Source: JAHBXE01 sp044222195 (GTDB lineage: Bacteria; Planctomycetota; Phycisphaerae; Phycisphaerales; UBA1924). Taken from it: 64,000 nucleotides of DNA. A model generated the notes under the pieces. That model had not been told where the DNA came from. It worked only from the letters and a program-made list of their open reading frames with translations, and made no database searches. The translations under genes and the position numbers were made by a program. Positions 14,741-23,461 of this stretch are shown here, piece after piece; the first letter of the stretch is position 1, and each line of letters begins with the position of its first letter. The DNA is taken from NCBI GenBank assembly GCA_044222195.1, contig JBGANS010000001.1, forward strand, positions 1-64,000, given 5' to 3'.

Positions 14741-15996
14741 AGACGTCATACCCCAAGGACAAGATCAAGGTCGTGCTGCTCGAGTCGGTCCACGCCGTGG
14801 GCGCGGCGGCGATGAAGGCGGAAGGGTTCACGGTCAAGACCTCGGCCAAGGCGCTCGAAGGCACGGAGCTGCTCGCGGCGGTCAAGGACGCCCACATCGT
14901 GGGAATCCGGTCCAAGACGCAGGTGAGCAAGGCGGTGCTGGATGCGGCGCCGAACCTGCTCGCGGTCGGGTGCTTCTGCATCGGGACCAACCAGGTGGAC
15001 CTCTCGCACGCGTGCTCGCGCGGCGTGCCGGTGTTCAACTCGCCGTTTACCAACACTCGCAGCGTCGCGGAACTGACCGTTTCGGAAGTGATTGCCCTGT
15101 CGCGCCGGCTCTTTGAGAAGAGCTCGCAGCTGCACGTAGGGAACTGGGACAAGTCGGCCGCGGGCTCGCGGGAGGTGCGGGGCAAGACTCTGGGAATCGT
15201 GGGGTATGGCCACATCGGTTCGCAGGTCTCGGTCCTGGCCGAGGCGATGGGGATGAAGGTTCTCTACTACGACATCGTGCCCAAGCAGCCGCTGGGGAAC
15301 GCGCGGGCGGCGCGGTCGCTCGATGACTTGCTCGCGGCGGCGGATGTGGTGACGCTGCACGTGCCCGAGACATCAGCGACCAGGGGGATGATGTCCGCGT
15401 CGCAGATCAAGAAGATGAAGCCGGGGGGGATGCTGATCAACAACGCCCGGGGGAGTGTTGTGAATATCGCGGCGCTGGCCGCGGCACTCAAGGATGGAAG
15501 GCTCTCCGGCGCTGCGCTCGATGTGTTCCCGGAAGAGCCCGCGGCTCGCGGCGACGTGTTCAAGAGTGAAGTCTGCGGCCTGCCCAACGTGATCCTGACG
15601 CCGCACATCGGCGGGAGCACGGAGGAGGCGCAGGAGGCGATCGGGGAAGATGTCGCGGCGAAACTGGCGAAGTTCATCAACAACGGCTCGACGACCGGCG
15701 CCGTCAACGTGCCGGAAGTTGAGTTGCCGGAGCAGGGGGAACGGGCGAGTGGTGGAGGGGAAGGCAAGGGCTCGCGGCACCACCGGATTCTTCACTTCCA
15801 CCGCAACGTGCCGGGCGTGCTTTCAAAGATGCACAGCGCGATCGCGGACCTGGGCGTGAACATCGTGGCCGAACACCTGCAGACGCGGGGCGAGGTGGGG
15901 TACGTCGTGCTCGATATCGAGCCGACGGAGGGCAAGGCGATCCTGGAGCGGCTCCGGAAGATGCCCGAGACGATCCGGGTGCGGATGCTGTGGTAA
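14737..15996 (+). CDS. serA: D-3-phosphoglycerate dehydrogenase
   Basis: A 419-residue enzyme for the first step of serine synthesis: 3-phosphoglycerate to 3-phosphohydroxypyruvate with NAD+. The Rossmann motif is GIVGYGHIGSQ, the substrate Arg is in NNARGSVV, and the catalytic His is in LTPHIGGSTEEAQ. A C-terminal ACT domain (from about residue 345, beginning HHRILHFHRNVPGVLSKMHSAI) is the usual site of serine feedback. The length fits the short, E. coli-like class. A Gly/Glu-rich linker precedes the ACT domain. The ATG overlaps the uppP stop by 4 bp; a fused longer frame through uppP is rejected. Confidence 0.95.
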   Translation: MKTSYPKDKIKVVLLESVHAVGAAAMKAEGFTVKTSAKALEGTELLAAVKDAHIVGIRSKTQVSKAVLDAAPNLLAVGCFCIGTNQVDLSHACSRGVPVFNSPFTNTRSVAELTVSEVIALSRRLFEKSSQLHVGNWDKSAAGSREVRGKTLGIVGYGHIGSQVSVLAEAMGMKVLYYDIVPKQPLGNARAARSLDDLLAAADVVTLHVPETSATRGMMSASQIKKMKPGGMLINNARGSVVNIAALAAALKDGRLSGAALDVFPEEPAARGDVFKSEVCGLPNVILTPHIGGSTEEAQEAIGEDVAAKLAKFINNGSTTGAVNVPEVELPEQGERASGGGEGKGSRHHRILHFHRNVPGVLSKMHSAIADLGVNIVAEHLQTRGEVGYVVLDIEPTEGKAILERLRKMPETIRVRMLW

Positions 15997-16018
15997 GTCC
16001 TGCATCTCGATACTCACA

Positions 16019-17347
16019 TCACAGACATCCAGCCGCGAATCTGTTCAGGAAGCAAGCAAAGTCGTTTGCGGTCAATCGGGGCCACCCCAGACTCCCGTCG
16101 CAGTTCGCCCACGTGTCGCCAAGCGTGAACCGATCCAAGAAGCATTGAAAGTCAACGGCATTGAGCGTTGCCCCCGCCGAGCTCGTCGTCCCGTCACAGT
16201 TGGGATAGCAAGCCGGGCAGGTGTTCCACCTCGCAAGGCTCTGAACTCCTACGGCTCCCGCTGAGGAAAAGCTGCCACCGACAAACAGTGATTGTCCGTG
16301 CAAGTCCGCCAATGGGAACATCGCGTAGCAAGTGCCAGCGACCCCGCCTCCTACTGAGTTCCAGTCACCGTTCCACTTGGCAATGCCCCTGGCGGCGACG
16401 CTGCCGGCGGTGGTAAAGAGGCCTCCGACATAGAGCGCCGCCCCGCTGCCGTCGTCAAATGAGACCATGGCGTGTACCCGATTGTTGGTCCCCGAGCCAA
16501 GCGGATGCCACGAAGCACCATCCCAACGTGCGATGCAGCTGCATGGAACGCCACCTGCTGTCTGGAAACCGCCGCCGGCATAAAGCGCCGTTCCGTTCAC
16601 GTCGGAGTGTGTGCATAGCGACCAAACAGCGCTCCCCATTCCGGTACCAACTCCGCTCCAAGCGTGGCCGTTCCACTTGGCTATTCCCCAAGTTGGAGGA
16701 GTGGTCGGGGCCCAAAACTGACCTCCGACATAGAGTGCTGGCCCGTTCCCGTCGTCGAAAACAACCATGGCTTCGACATCCGCAGTTCCGGTGCCCAAAC
16801 CTGAGCCGAGGGCGGACCAACTCGTTCCATCCCAGCGCGCCACACCGTTTGCCTGTGTTCCCCCTATTCCGTCAAACATTCCGCCGACGTAAAGCGCCAA
16901 CCCGTTTCCATCATCAAACATTGTCATGCAATTCACCGCATCTTGGGGAGGACCTCCCATCGCGTGCACCGCAATCCCATCCCAGCGAATCAGCGATGTG
17001 GGGTTACTGCCCATGGCGGTTATGCCAAATCCGCCCATGTACAAGCCTCTCATCGGTCCCGAGTCGATACCCATTAGGCTGACAGCAACAGACGTCCGCA
17101 CCGCAAATGGAATCGACCACAATTCGCCATCCCAGCGGAAAATGGCTTGCTCCATCGGCGTGAGCCGGTAGCCGCAGGCGTAAAGAGCGACTCCCGACTT
17201 TGTCTTGAATTCCGCAAACGCGCGAACGGTTGTTTCGGAACTGAGACCCAACCCTTGATTCGCGACCGACCAACTTGGTTCGCATGGTTGCGCGAACGTT
17301 GCATACGCGCATCCAATGATCACCACGCATGCCGTCTTCAAGAGCAT
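16019..17347 (-). CDS. Secreted kelch/beta-propeller-like protein with dockerin-like C-terminus
   Basis: A 442-residue exported protein with a signal peptide (about 1-19). The body has about six copies of a repeat with ALYVGGxF...AGG...GIAKWNG...W, typical of a beta-propeller. The last 65 residues hold two repeats, CYPNCDGT...LNAVDFQCFLDRFTLGD and WANCDGS...LTANDFACFLNRFAAGC, the same module as in the 6360-7136 protein. The propeller may bind carbohydrate or protein outside the cell, while the terminal module probably anchors it. It converges on serA (22 bp between stop codons) and has no obvious operon partner. Confidence 0.85.
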   Translation of the reverse strand: MLLKTACVVIIGCAYATFAQPCEPSWSVANQGLGLSSETTVRAFAEFKTKSGVALYACGYRLTPMEQAIFRWDGELWSIPFAVRTSVAVSLMGIDSGPMRGLYMGGFGITAMGSNPTSLIRWDGIAVHAMGGPPQDAVNCMTMFDDGNGLALYVGGMFDGIGGTQANGVARWDGTSWSALGSGLGTGTADVEAMVVFDDGNGPALYVGGQFWAPTTPPTWGIAKWNGHAWSGVGTGMGSAVWSLCTHSDVNGTALYAGGGFQTAGGVPCSCIARWDGASWHPLGSGTNNRVHAMVSFDDGSGAALYVGGLFTTAGSVAARGIAKWNGDWNSVGGGVAGTCYAMFPLADLHGQSLFVGGSFSSAGAVGVQSLARWNTCPACYPNCDGTTSSAGATLNAVDFQCFLDRFTLGDTWANCDGSLGWPRLTANDFACFLNRFAAGCL

Positions 17348-17466
17348 GTGGAGCTCCTCAGGTCGGACAACCCGAATGGTAACGTTGACGCGAAGATCCG
17401 CAATGTCGTTTTCGTGCGCAATCAGAATTGCCAGAGACGGTTTCGCACCGCACCTATCCTTCCCTC

Positions 17467-19155
17467 GTGCTGATTCTCACCGTTCTTCAAGGGCCCGACC
17501 AGGCGCGGAAGTTTGAACTTCCGGACCACGAGCCGCAGCTCATCGGGCGTTCATCCGAGGCGCTGCCGCTGACGGACAACACGGTGTCGCGCCGGCACGC
17601 GGAGTTGACGCCCGATGACGGCGTGTGGTGGATCCGCGATCTCGCCTCGCAGAACGGGACGTACGTCAACGGGACCCGGATCGTCGAGCGCACGCGCCTC
17701 AAGCAGGGAGACCAGATCAGGACCGGGGCGACGCTGTTCGTCTTCGGGCGGGCCGAGCCGGGGGAAGAAAAGGACGTCATCCGCCTGATGAACCCGGACT
17801 TCCTCGAGTCCGAAATCGAATCGACGATGACGAGCAACGAGGACTCGGTGATCCTGGCCGAGCCCGAGCCACGGGCCGCGGCGGTGGATCACCTGCGGGT
17901 CATTTACAGGTTGACGACGATCACGACACAGGCGCTCTCGCGCCAGGAGCTGCTCAAGCGCGTGCTGGAGCTTGTGGTGGCGGAGTTCAAGCCCGAGCGC
18001 GGGTTCATTTTGCTGGGAAGCGGCGTCGGGGATGATGCGCTGCGCCCCGCGGTGGTGAAGTACAAGACGCCGCCCAAAGACAAGGAAGAGGCGCAGTTCA
18101 ACGTCTCGCGGACGATCCTGCAGCACGCCGTGCAGCACGCCGAGGGCGTGCTCTCGACCAACGCGATGAGCGACCCGAGATTCGCCGCGGGCGACAGCGT
18201 GCAGCGGATGCGGATCCGCTCGGCGATCTGTTCGCCGATCCGGTACCGCGAGCGGACGTTCGGCGCGATTTACGTGGACAGTTCGATCGCCAACTACACG
18301 TTCACGTCCGAGCAACTGGCGCTGATGAACGCGATCGGGCAGCACGCGGGGCTGGCGCTGGCCAACGCGGACCTCTACATGCAAAAGCTCCAGACCGAGC
18401 GGCTGGCGGCGATCGGCGAGACGGTCGCGAGCCTCTCGCACGCGATCAAGAACATCCTGCAGGGCCTTCGCGGCGGGGCCGATGTCGTCGAGATGGGGCT
18501 CAAGAAGGACGATCTCAAGGTCTCCCGTGGCGGCTGGGACATCCTCAAGCGAAACCTGGACCGGATCGTGAGCCTGACGCTGAACATGCTCGCGTTCAGC
18601 CGGCAGCGGCACGTGGAGCTCGAACTCACCCCCGTCGCGAAACTGATCGAGGAATGTGCGCAGCTGCTCGAAGGCCAGTGCAACACCAAGGGCGTCGCGC
18701 TGATCGTGGACACCGAGAGCGACCTGCCACCCGTGCCGATGGATGCGCCCCTGATGCACCAGGCGATCATGAACCTCCTGACCAACGCCGTCGAGGCCGT
18801 CCCCCACGGGCGCGGGGCGATCACGGTTCGGGCCAACTACTTCGGGGCCAACCAGCGCGGCGAGGGCTCGCCCGCGGCCCTGGAGATCGCGGTGATCGAC
18901 AATGGGCCCGGCATCTCCAAGGACCGGATGGCCCGCTTGTTCGAGCCGTTCCAGACCACCAAGGGAACCAAGGGCACGGGGCTGGGCCTTGCCGTGACCA
19001 AGCGCGTGGTCGAGGAGCACCGCGGGCGCATTCGCGTCGAGTCGTCCGAGGGCCAGGGGGCGACGTTCAGGATCATCCTGCCCGCCGACACGGGCAAGGT
19101 GATCGATCCGAGCGAGACGGCACACTCCAAGCCGACGGCCGCGGAGTTTGAGTAA
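17467..19155 (+). CDS. FHA-GAF sensor histidine kinase
   Basis: A 562-residue cytosolic signalling protein. The FHA domain covers about residues 5-95 (GRSS, SRRHAEL and NGTYVNG are the phosphothreonine-binding loops). A GAF domain is at about 145-305, a HisKA-like segment with SLSHAIKN (His325) follows, and then an HATPase_c domain with NAVEAV, DNGPGIS and GTGLGLAV. The FHA domain implies input from Ser/Thr kinase signalling. GTG 17467 puts the family-typical start (LxVLQGPD) at the N-terminus; TTG 17428 is an alternative 13 codons earlier. No response regulator gene is adjacent. The exporter gene follows after 23 bp. Confidence 0.88.
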   Translation: MLILTVLQGPDQARKFELPDHEPQLIGRSSEALPLTDNTVSRRHAELTPDDGVWWIRDLASQNGTYVNGTRIVERTRLKQGDQIRTGATLFVFGRAEPGEEKDVIRLMNPDFLESEIESTMTSNEDSVILAEPEPRAAAVDHLRVIYRLTTITTQALSRQELLKRVLELVVAEFKPERGFILLGSGVGDDALRPAVVKYKTPPKDKEEAQFNVSRTILQHAVQHAEGVLSTNAMSDPRFAAGDSVQRMRIRSAICSPIRYRERTFGAIYVDSSIANYTFTSEQLALMNAIGQHAGLALANADLYMQKLQTERLAAIGETVASLSHAIKNILQGLRGGADVVEMGLKKDDLKVSRGGWDILKRNLDRIVSLTLNMLAFSRQRHVELELTPVAKLIEECAQLLEGQCNTKGVALIVDTESDLPPVPMDAPLMHQAIMNLLTNAVEAVPHGRGAITVRANYFGANQRGEGSPAALEIAVIDNGPGISKDRMARLFEPFQTTKGTKGTGLGLAVTKRVVEEHRGRIRVESSEGQGATFRIILPADTGKVIDPSETAHSKPTAAEFE

Positions 19156-19178
19156 GCCTTCGCGGAGTGTCCGGCGAC

Positions 19179-19997
19179 ATGGACTACGCCCTTGTCTCTC
19201 TGGTCGCTCTGCTTGCCGCGGGCCTGACGTTCTTTTCCGGCTTTGGCCTTGGAACGCTCCTGATGCCGGTGTTCGCGATCTTCTTCCCGGTGGAGGTGGC
19301 GGTCGCGATGACGGCGGTGGTTCACTGTGCGAACAACGTGTTCAAGCTCGCGCTGGTCGGGAAGGATGCTCACTGGCCAACGGTGTGGCGGTACGGGATC
19401 ACGGCGGCCATCTCGGCGGTGGCTGGGGCGCTGGTGCTCGAGTGGCTTGGTTCGCCGCGGCCGCTCGCGGAGTACAGCCTCCATGGACACATTTTTCAGG
19501 TGACCGTGGTAAAGGTCGTGATCTCCACGGTGATCGCGGGCTTCGCGCTCATCGAAATGTCTCCGGGGTTTGAGCGTGCCACATTCCGGCCGCGGTGGAT
19601 GTGGCTCGGCGGCGTGGTGTCGGGCTTTTTCGGCGGGCTCTCGGGGCACCAGGGCGCGCTGCGGTCGGCGTTTCTGCTGCGCGCGGGATTGGCCAAGGAG
19701 CAGTTTGTCGGCACGCGAGTCGTCGGCGCCGTGATCGTGGACGCGTCGCGTTTGATCGTGTACATCGCGGCGGCGGTGCTCGCGGCGAGGGGCGCCTCCG
19801 GGAAGGCGGACAGTGCGATCGAAGTGCTTGATCGCGGCGGCGGATGGGGGCTGATGGGCGCCGCGACCGGGGCGGCATTTGTGGGCTCTTTCGCGGGTTC
19901 GAGGCTTGTGAAGTCCGTCACGATGAAGGGGCTGCGCCGGTTCGTTGGGGCGATGCTGATGCTCCTCGCCGCGGCGATTGGGGTTGGTTTGGTATGA
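19179..19997 (+). CDS. TauE/SafE family membrane transporter
   Basis: A 272-residue polytopic protein with two related halves, each with the family pattern: GLTFFSGFGLGTLLMPVFAI in the first and GGVVSGFFGGLSGHQGALRSAF in the second. The family exports sulfonates, sulfite or other organic anions, and the substrate here is unknown. The start is ATG 19179; GTG 19167 is a less likely alternative. It lies 23 bp after the histidine kinase gene and may share its transcript. Confidence 0.88.
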   Translation: MDYALVSLVALLAAGLTFFSGFGLGTLLMPVFAIFFPVEVAVAMTAVVHCANNVFKLALVGKDAHWPTVWRYGITAAISAVAGALVLEWLGSPRPLAEYSLHGHIFQVTVVKVVISTVIAGFALIEMSPGFERATFRPRWMWLGGVVSGFFGGLSGHQGALRSAFLLRAGLAKEQFVGTRVVGAVIVDASRLIVYIAAAVLAARGASGKADSAIEVLDRGGGWGLMGAATGAAFVGSFAGSRLVKSVTMKGLRRFVGAMLMLLAAAIGVGLV

Positions 19998-20155
19998 GTA
20001 ACCTCGCGCGAGATTGCCCCGGTTGCGCGGCCGCTATGCTTGCCCCCGTTCTCCCGAGTGAGTGAGTGCAAAATCTGCGCGTCGAAACTCCGAATAACCG
20101 ATCGAGAAGTGTCCGCTCGGATCGCACGAGCGATGAGCGTGAGCAGGAGCCCTCG

Positions 20156-20764
20156 ATGTCGACGACCGCTCTGGCCCCTCGATCGCGCAAGCACGGATAC
20201 CGGTTCCTCAAAGAGTTCATCACCAAGCCGTTCGTGATCGGGGCGATCGCGCCGAGCTCGAAGATCCTCGCGCGGAAGATGGTCGAGGGTGTGGACTTCG
20301 CGAGCGCGAAGGCGATCGTGGAGTTCGGCCCGGGCACCGGCGCGTTCACCGACAAGATCGTGAAGCGTCTTTCGCCCTCGTGCCGCTACTTCGCGATTGA
20401 GCTCAACCCGACGATGGCGGAGCTGTGGCGGTCGCGCCATCCCGGCCGCACGCTCCACCTCGACAGCGTGAAGAACGTGGACACGCTGTGCCGGCGCGAG
20501 GGCATCGAGCAGGTCGACGTGATTTTCAGCGGCCTGCCGTGGGCGTCGTTTGACGACACGCTCCAGGAAGAGACACTGGCCGCCAGCCTGAGAGTGCTCA
20601 GGCCCGGCGGCCAGTTGATTACTTTCGGGTACCGCGTGGGGACGATGCTGCCCAAGGGTCGCCGCTTCTATCGCCGGCTGCCCAAGTACTTCTCCAAGGT
20701 CGAGCGGAGCGAGTACGTGTGGCGGAACCTGCCGCCGGCGTTTGTGGTTCGCTGCACCAAGTAA
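20156..20764 (+). CDS. Class I SAM-dependent methyltransferase (phospholipid N-methyltransferase-like)
   Basis: A 202-residue protein with motif I VEFGPGTGAFTD, a later GLPWASF region, and LRPGGQLITFGY. The arrangement (FLKEFITKPFVIGAIAPSSKILARKM before the SAM motif) matches bacterial phospholipid methyltransferase and rRNA dimethylase-like proteins such as PmtA relatives; the substrate is not certain. The start at ATG 20156 has GAGCAGGAG upstream. The frame is open for 30 earlier codons, but they look random. It converges on the pirin gene with only 4 bp between stops. Confidence 0.85.
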   Translation: MSTTALAPRSRKHGYRFLKEFITKPFVIGAIAPSSKILARKMVEGVDFASAKAIVEFGPGTGAFTDKIVKRLSPSCRYFAIELNPTMAELWRSRHPGRTLHLDSVKNVDTLCRREGIEQVDVIFSGLPWASFDDTLQEETLAASLRVLRPGGQLITFGYRVGTMLPKGRRFYRRLPKYFSKVERSEYVWRNLPPAFVVRCTK

Positions 20765-20768
20765 CTCG

Positions 20769-21461
20769 TTACGCGAGGTCGAAGACGAGGAACTCCGAGG
20801 CCGAATCGCCCTTGAGCGAGAGAAGTGTCTCATCGGACACCGCCGCGCCGTCGCCGATGGTGAGCGATTGCCCGTTGGCCGTCACGCCGCCGCTGAGCAC
20901 CTGGATCCAGGCGTGCCGACCCTTGGCGAGCGTGTAGCTCAGCGACTTGCCCGCGTCGAGCTGGCCCTTGAAGAGCTTGGCGTCGGCGTTGATCGGGATC
21001 GATCCCTCCACTCCGCCCTCGGACGCAACCAGGCGCAGGCCGTTCTTGGCGGGCTCGGGCCGGGTCTGGTGGTAGACGGGCTTGACGTTGTCGGCCTTGG
21101 GCTCGATCCAGATCTGGTAGAGGTGGATCGGCTCAGTCGGCGAAGGGTTGAACTCGCTGTGCATGATGCCGCTGCCCGCGGACATGTGCTGAACCTCGCC
21201 GGGCGTCAGGTCCTGGGTGTGGCCCATGGAGTCCTTGTGCCGCAGAGCGCCCGAGAGGACGACGGTGATGATTTCCATGTTGTCGTGCGGGTGCGTGCCA
21301 AAGCCGCGGCCGGGGGCGACCGTGTCGTCGTTGATCACGCGCAGCGAGCGGAAGCCCATGTGCTTGGGGTCGTAGTAGTGGCCGAAGCTGAAGGTGTGGG
21401 CCGTGTTGAGCCACCCGTGGTCGAAGTGGCCGCGATCGTCGGACTTGCGGATCGTGATCAT
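20769..21461 (-). CDS. Pirin family protein
   Basis: A 230-residue bicupin. The metal-binding cupin has GFGTHPHDNMEIITVVLSG and HMSAGSGIMHSE, giving three His and a Glu as ligands. Bacterial pirins such as YhhW can act as quercetin dioxygenases, and others are redox sensors. The length and both cupin halves are normal. A perfect TTGTT-N2-AACAA palindrome (21492-21503) lies 31-42 bp upstream, and a related site lies upstream of the adjacent marR-type gene, so that regulator probably controls it. Confidence 0.93.
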   Translation of the reverse strand: MITIRKSDDRGHFDHGWLNTAHTFSFGHYYDPKHMGFRSLRVINDDTVAPGRGFGTHPHDNMEIITVVLSGALRHKDSMGHTQDLTPGEVQHMSAGSGIMHSEFNPSPTEPIHLYQIWIEPKADNVKPVYHQTRPEPAKNGLRLVASEGGVEGSIPINADAKLFKGQLDAGKSLSYTLAKGRHAWIQVLSGGVTANGQSLTIGDGAAVSDETLLSLKGDSASEFLVFDLA

Positions 21462-21491
21462 GGGGTTCTCCTTCTAGGGTCCCGAGAATAC

Positions 21492-21503
21492 TTGTTTCAA
21501 CAA
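21492..21503. promoter_or_regulatory. Operator-like palindrome upstream of pirin
   Basis: TTGTTTCAACAA is a perfect palindrome with arms TTGTT/AACAA. It lies 31-42 bp upstream of the pirin start. A one-mismatch relative precedes the MarR gene (22039-22050). Confidence 0.6.
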
Positions 21504-21543
21504 CTATTCTACGCATGAGCCAGGCCAGGGTTCGCGCCCGATT

Positions 21544-22032
21544 TCATTCGCGGGAGTCAGCGCCCGGGTGCCGGGCCTTGACCAGCAGGCGGTTGAGTTC
21601 CGTCAGCTCTTCGCGGGTCATGTGCTTGAGCAGCCGCCGGTGCAAGTCCATCAGCGGCTTGTCCAGCGATTCAAGCAGGGCCAGTCCCTTCTTCGTTATG
21701 GACACCAGCACCACGCGCCGGTCCTGCGTCGTGCGGGCACGCCTGGCGAGGCCGACCTCTTCGAGCCGGTCGATCAGGCGCGTCACATCCGGCACGCGGG
21801 TGATCAGCCGCTCGCCAATGACCTGGCACGGCACGCCCGCGGCACCGCCCTGCATCTCGCCCCGCAGGATCCGGAGTGCGTTGTAGGTGGCCTCAGAAAG
21901 GCCGCGGGGTTTGAACAGGGCCGCCACATCCCCTTCAAGCACGTTCATGGTGCGGAGGAGGTTGAGATAGGCCTCCTGTTCGATCAGCTCGAACGGGGAC
22001 CGCTTGCCGATCTCGTCTTTGAGCTCTGGCAT
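21544..22032 (-). CDS. MarR family transcriptional regulator
   Basis: A 162-residue winged-helix regulator. The DNA-recognition part is LSEATYNALRILRGEM...VIGERLITRVPDVTRLIDRLEEVGLARRART, and the wing reads DRRVVLVSITKKGLALLESL. MarR proteins bind palindromes as dimers and release DNA on binding small ligands or oxidation. No Cys lies in the usual redox position; a single Cys is in AAGVPCQVIG. The next gene downstream is the pirin gene on the same strand. A palindrome at 22039-22050 lies between its RBS region and the start, suggesting autoregulation. Confidence 0.93.
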   Translation of the reverse strand: MPELKDEIGKRSPFELIEQEAYLNLLRTMNVLEGDVAALFKPRGLSEATYNALRILRGEMQGGAAGVPCQVIGERLITRVPDVTRLIDRLEEVGLARRARTTQDRRVVLVSITKKGLALLESLDKPLMDLHRRLLKHMTREELTELNRLLVKARHPGADSRE

Positions 22033-22038
22033 GAGTAT

Positions 22039-22050
22039 CTGTTGGAACAA
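22039..22050. promoter_or_regulatory. Operator-like palindrome upstream of the MarR gene
   Basis: CTGTTGGAACAA, reading TTGTTCCAACAG on the minus strand, matches the pirin-upstream palindrome in the TTGTT-N2-AACA core. It is only 7-18 bp from the MarR start codon, a position suited to repression. Confidence 0.55.
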
Positions 22051-22109
22051 TAGTTGGGATTGCGGAAGCGGACAAGCGGGGCGGGAATGTACCCGATCCG
22101 CCTTCCGGA

Positions 22110-23063
22110 TCAGCCGAGGTTCATTGCCTTGCCCATGGCCGTGCCCATGTCGGCCGGGCTCATGGCCACTTGAACGCCCGCGGCCTTGAGCGCGGCGATC
22201 TTTGCATCCGCCGTGTCGTCCGCGCCGCCGATGATCGCGCCCGCGTGACCCATGCGGCGGCCCGGGGGCGCCGTTCGCCCGGCGATGAACGCCGCGACAG
22301 GCTTCTTCACGTGCTGCTTGACATAGTTCGCGGCTTCGATTTCGTCGGTCCCGCCGATCTCGCCGATCATCAGGATGCCGTGGGTGTCGGGGTCCTTGTT
22401 GAAGAGGTCGATGCAGTCGATGTGCGAGAGACCTCGGACGGGATCGCCGCCGATCCCGATACAGGTGGATTGGCCAAGGCCCAGGCGCGAGGTCTGCCAG
22501 ACGGCCTCGTACGTGAGCGTGCCCGACCGCGACACGATCCCGACGGACTTGCCGAGCTTGGCCTGCGACACGTGGGTGTGGATGTACCCGGGCATGATGC
22601 CGATCTTGCAGCCGGCGTTGGTGAACGGGTCGGAAGCGCCGGTGCCGTTGCCGGTCTTGGGGCCGGGGGTGATGATGCCGGGGCAGTTGGGGCCGATGAG
22701 CGTCGGCCGCTGCTTCATCTCGTCGAGCACCGCGCGGACCTTGATCATGTCCTGCACGGGCACGCCCTCGGTGATCGCGCAGATGACGGGGATTCCCGCG
22801 GCGGCGGCCTCGAGGATCGCATCCCCGGCCATCGCGGGCGGCACGAAGATCATGGTCGCATCGGCGCCGGTATCGCGGACCGCTCGCTCGACGGTGTCGA
22901 AGATCGGCAGGCCGTTGGCGTCCTTGGTCCCGCCTTTGCCGGGCGTGACGCCGCCGACGACCCTGGTTCCGTAGTAGAGACAGCCCTGGGTGTGCTGGGC
23001 GCCGAAAGCGCCGGTGATTCCCTGGCAGATGACGCGGGTTTTGGCGGTGACGAGAACGGGCAT
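22110..23063 (-). CDS. sucD: Succinyl-CoA ligase (ADP-forming) alpha subunit
   Basis: A 317-residue subunit of the TCA-cycle enzyme making succinate and ATP from succinyl-CoA. Seen: the CoA-binding N-terminus ICQGITGAFGAQHTQ, the LIGPNCPGII turn, SRSGTLTYEAVWQ, GGDPVRG, and the catalytic loop GRRMGHAGAIIGG with the phosphorylated His. The length is slightly above the usual 290. The beta subunit gene sucC is not within 900 bp on either side. The start at ATG 23063 matches the family; an upstream in-frame ATG is not used by homologs as far as I can judge. Confidence 0.95.
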   Translation of the reverse strand: MPVLVTAKTRVICQGITGAFGAQHTQGCLYYGTRVVGGVTPGKGGTKDANGLPIFDTVERAVRDTGADATMIFVPPAMAGDAILEAAAAGIPVICAITEGVPVQDMIKVRAVLDEMKQRPTLIGPNCPGIITPGPKTGNGTGASDPFTNAGCKIGIMPGYIHTHVSQAKLGKSVGIVSRSGTLTYEAVWQTSRLGLGQSTCIGIGGDPVRGLSHIDCIDLFNKDPDTHGILMIGEIGGTDEIEAANYVKQHVKKPVAAFIAGRTAPPGRRMGHAGAIIGGADDTADAKIAALKAAGVQVAMSPADMGTAMGKAMNLG

Positions 23064-23115
23064 GGGGGGAGAGGATACGCGCTCGGCGAATCGCCGTCGA
23101 AAGTACACTGGATGC

Positions 23116-23397
23116 ATGCCCCGCAAGCCCCGAACCGGCGTGAAAACCCTCCGCGACATCCCGAACATCGGCCCGCGCACGGCCGAGGATCTCAACCGCA
23201 TGGGAATCACCCGTCCGCATCAGCTCGCGGGCAAGGATGGGCTCGCCTTGTATCGAAAGCTCTGCAAGGCCGACGGCATGCGGCACGATCCGTGCGTGAT
23301 CGATGTATTCATGGCCGCGGTGGACTACATGAACGGGGCGCCCAAGCGTGACTGGTGGTGGTACACACCGCAGCGGAAGAAGCTGCTCGACCGGTGA
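23116..23397 (+). CDS. Helix-hairpin-helix protein (Cdd1/pathogenicity-locus type)
   Basis: A 93-residue protein with a helix-hairpin-helix motif near the start, LRDIPNIGPRTAEDLNRMGI. It then has HDPCVIDVFMAAVDYMNG and a Trp-rich end, WWWYTPQRKKLL. This matches the small family often named Cdd1 or mitomycin-resistance-like. Helix-hairpin-helix motifs bind DNA non-specifically, but the role of this family is unknown. It is divergent from sucD, with 52 bp between starts. Confidence 0.85.
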   Translation: MPRKPRTGVKTLRDIPNIGPRTAEDLNRMGITRPHQLAGKDGLALYRKLCKADGMRHDPCVIDVFMAAVDYMNGAPKRDWWWYTPQRKKLLDR

Positions 23398-23461
23398 CCC
23401 GTGAAGTGAACTTGGGCCCACCGGGCGTGTGGACGTCGAGAGGCCGGATCGACCGAGATCG

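Noticed and set aside
14206..15996. A 596-residue frame fusing upstream sequence to SerA
   Set aside because: The extra N-terminal part is a shadow of uppP; SerA starts at ATG 14737, overlapping the uppP stop.
21544..23421. A single 625-residue minus-strand frame
   Set aside because: Only its last 162 residues (MarR) are protein-like; the rest is the out-of-frame shadow of sucD.
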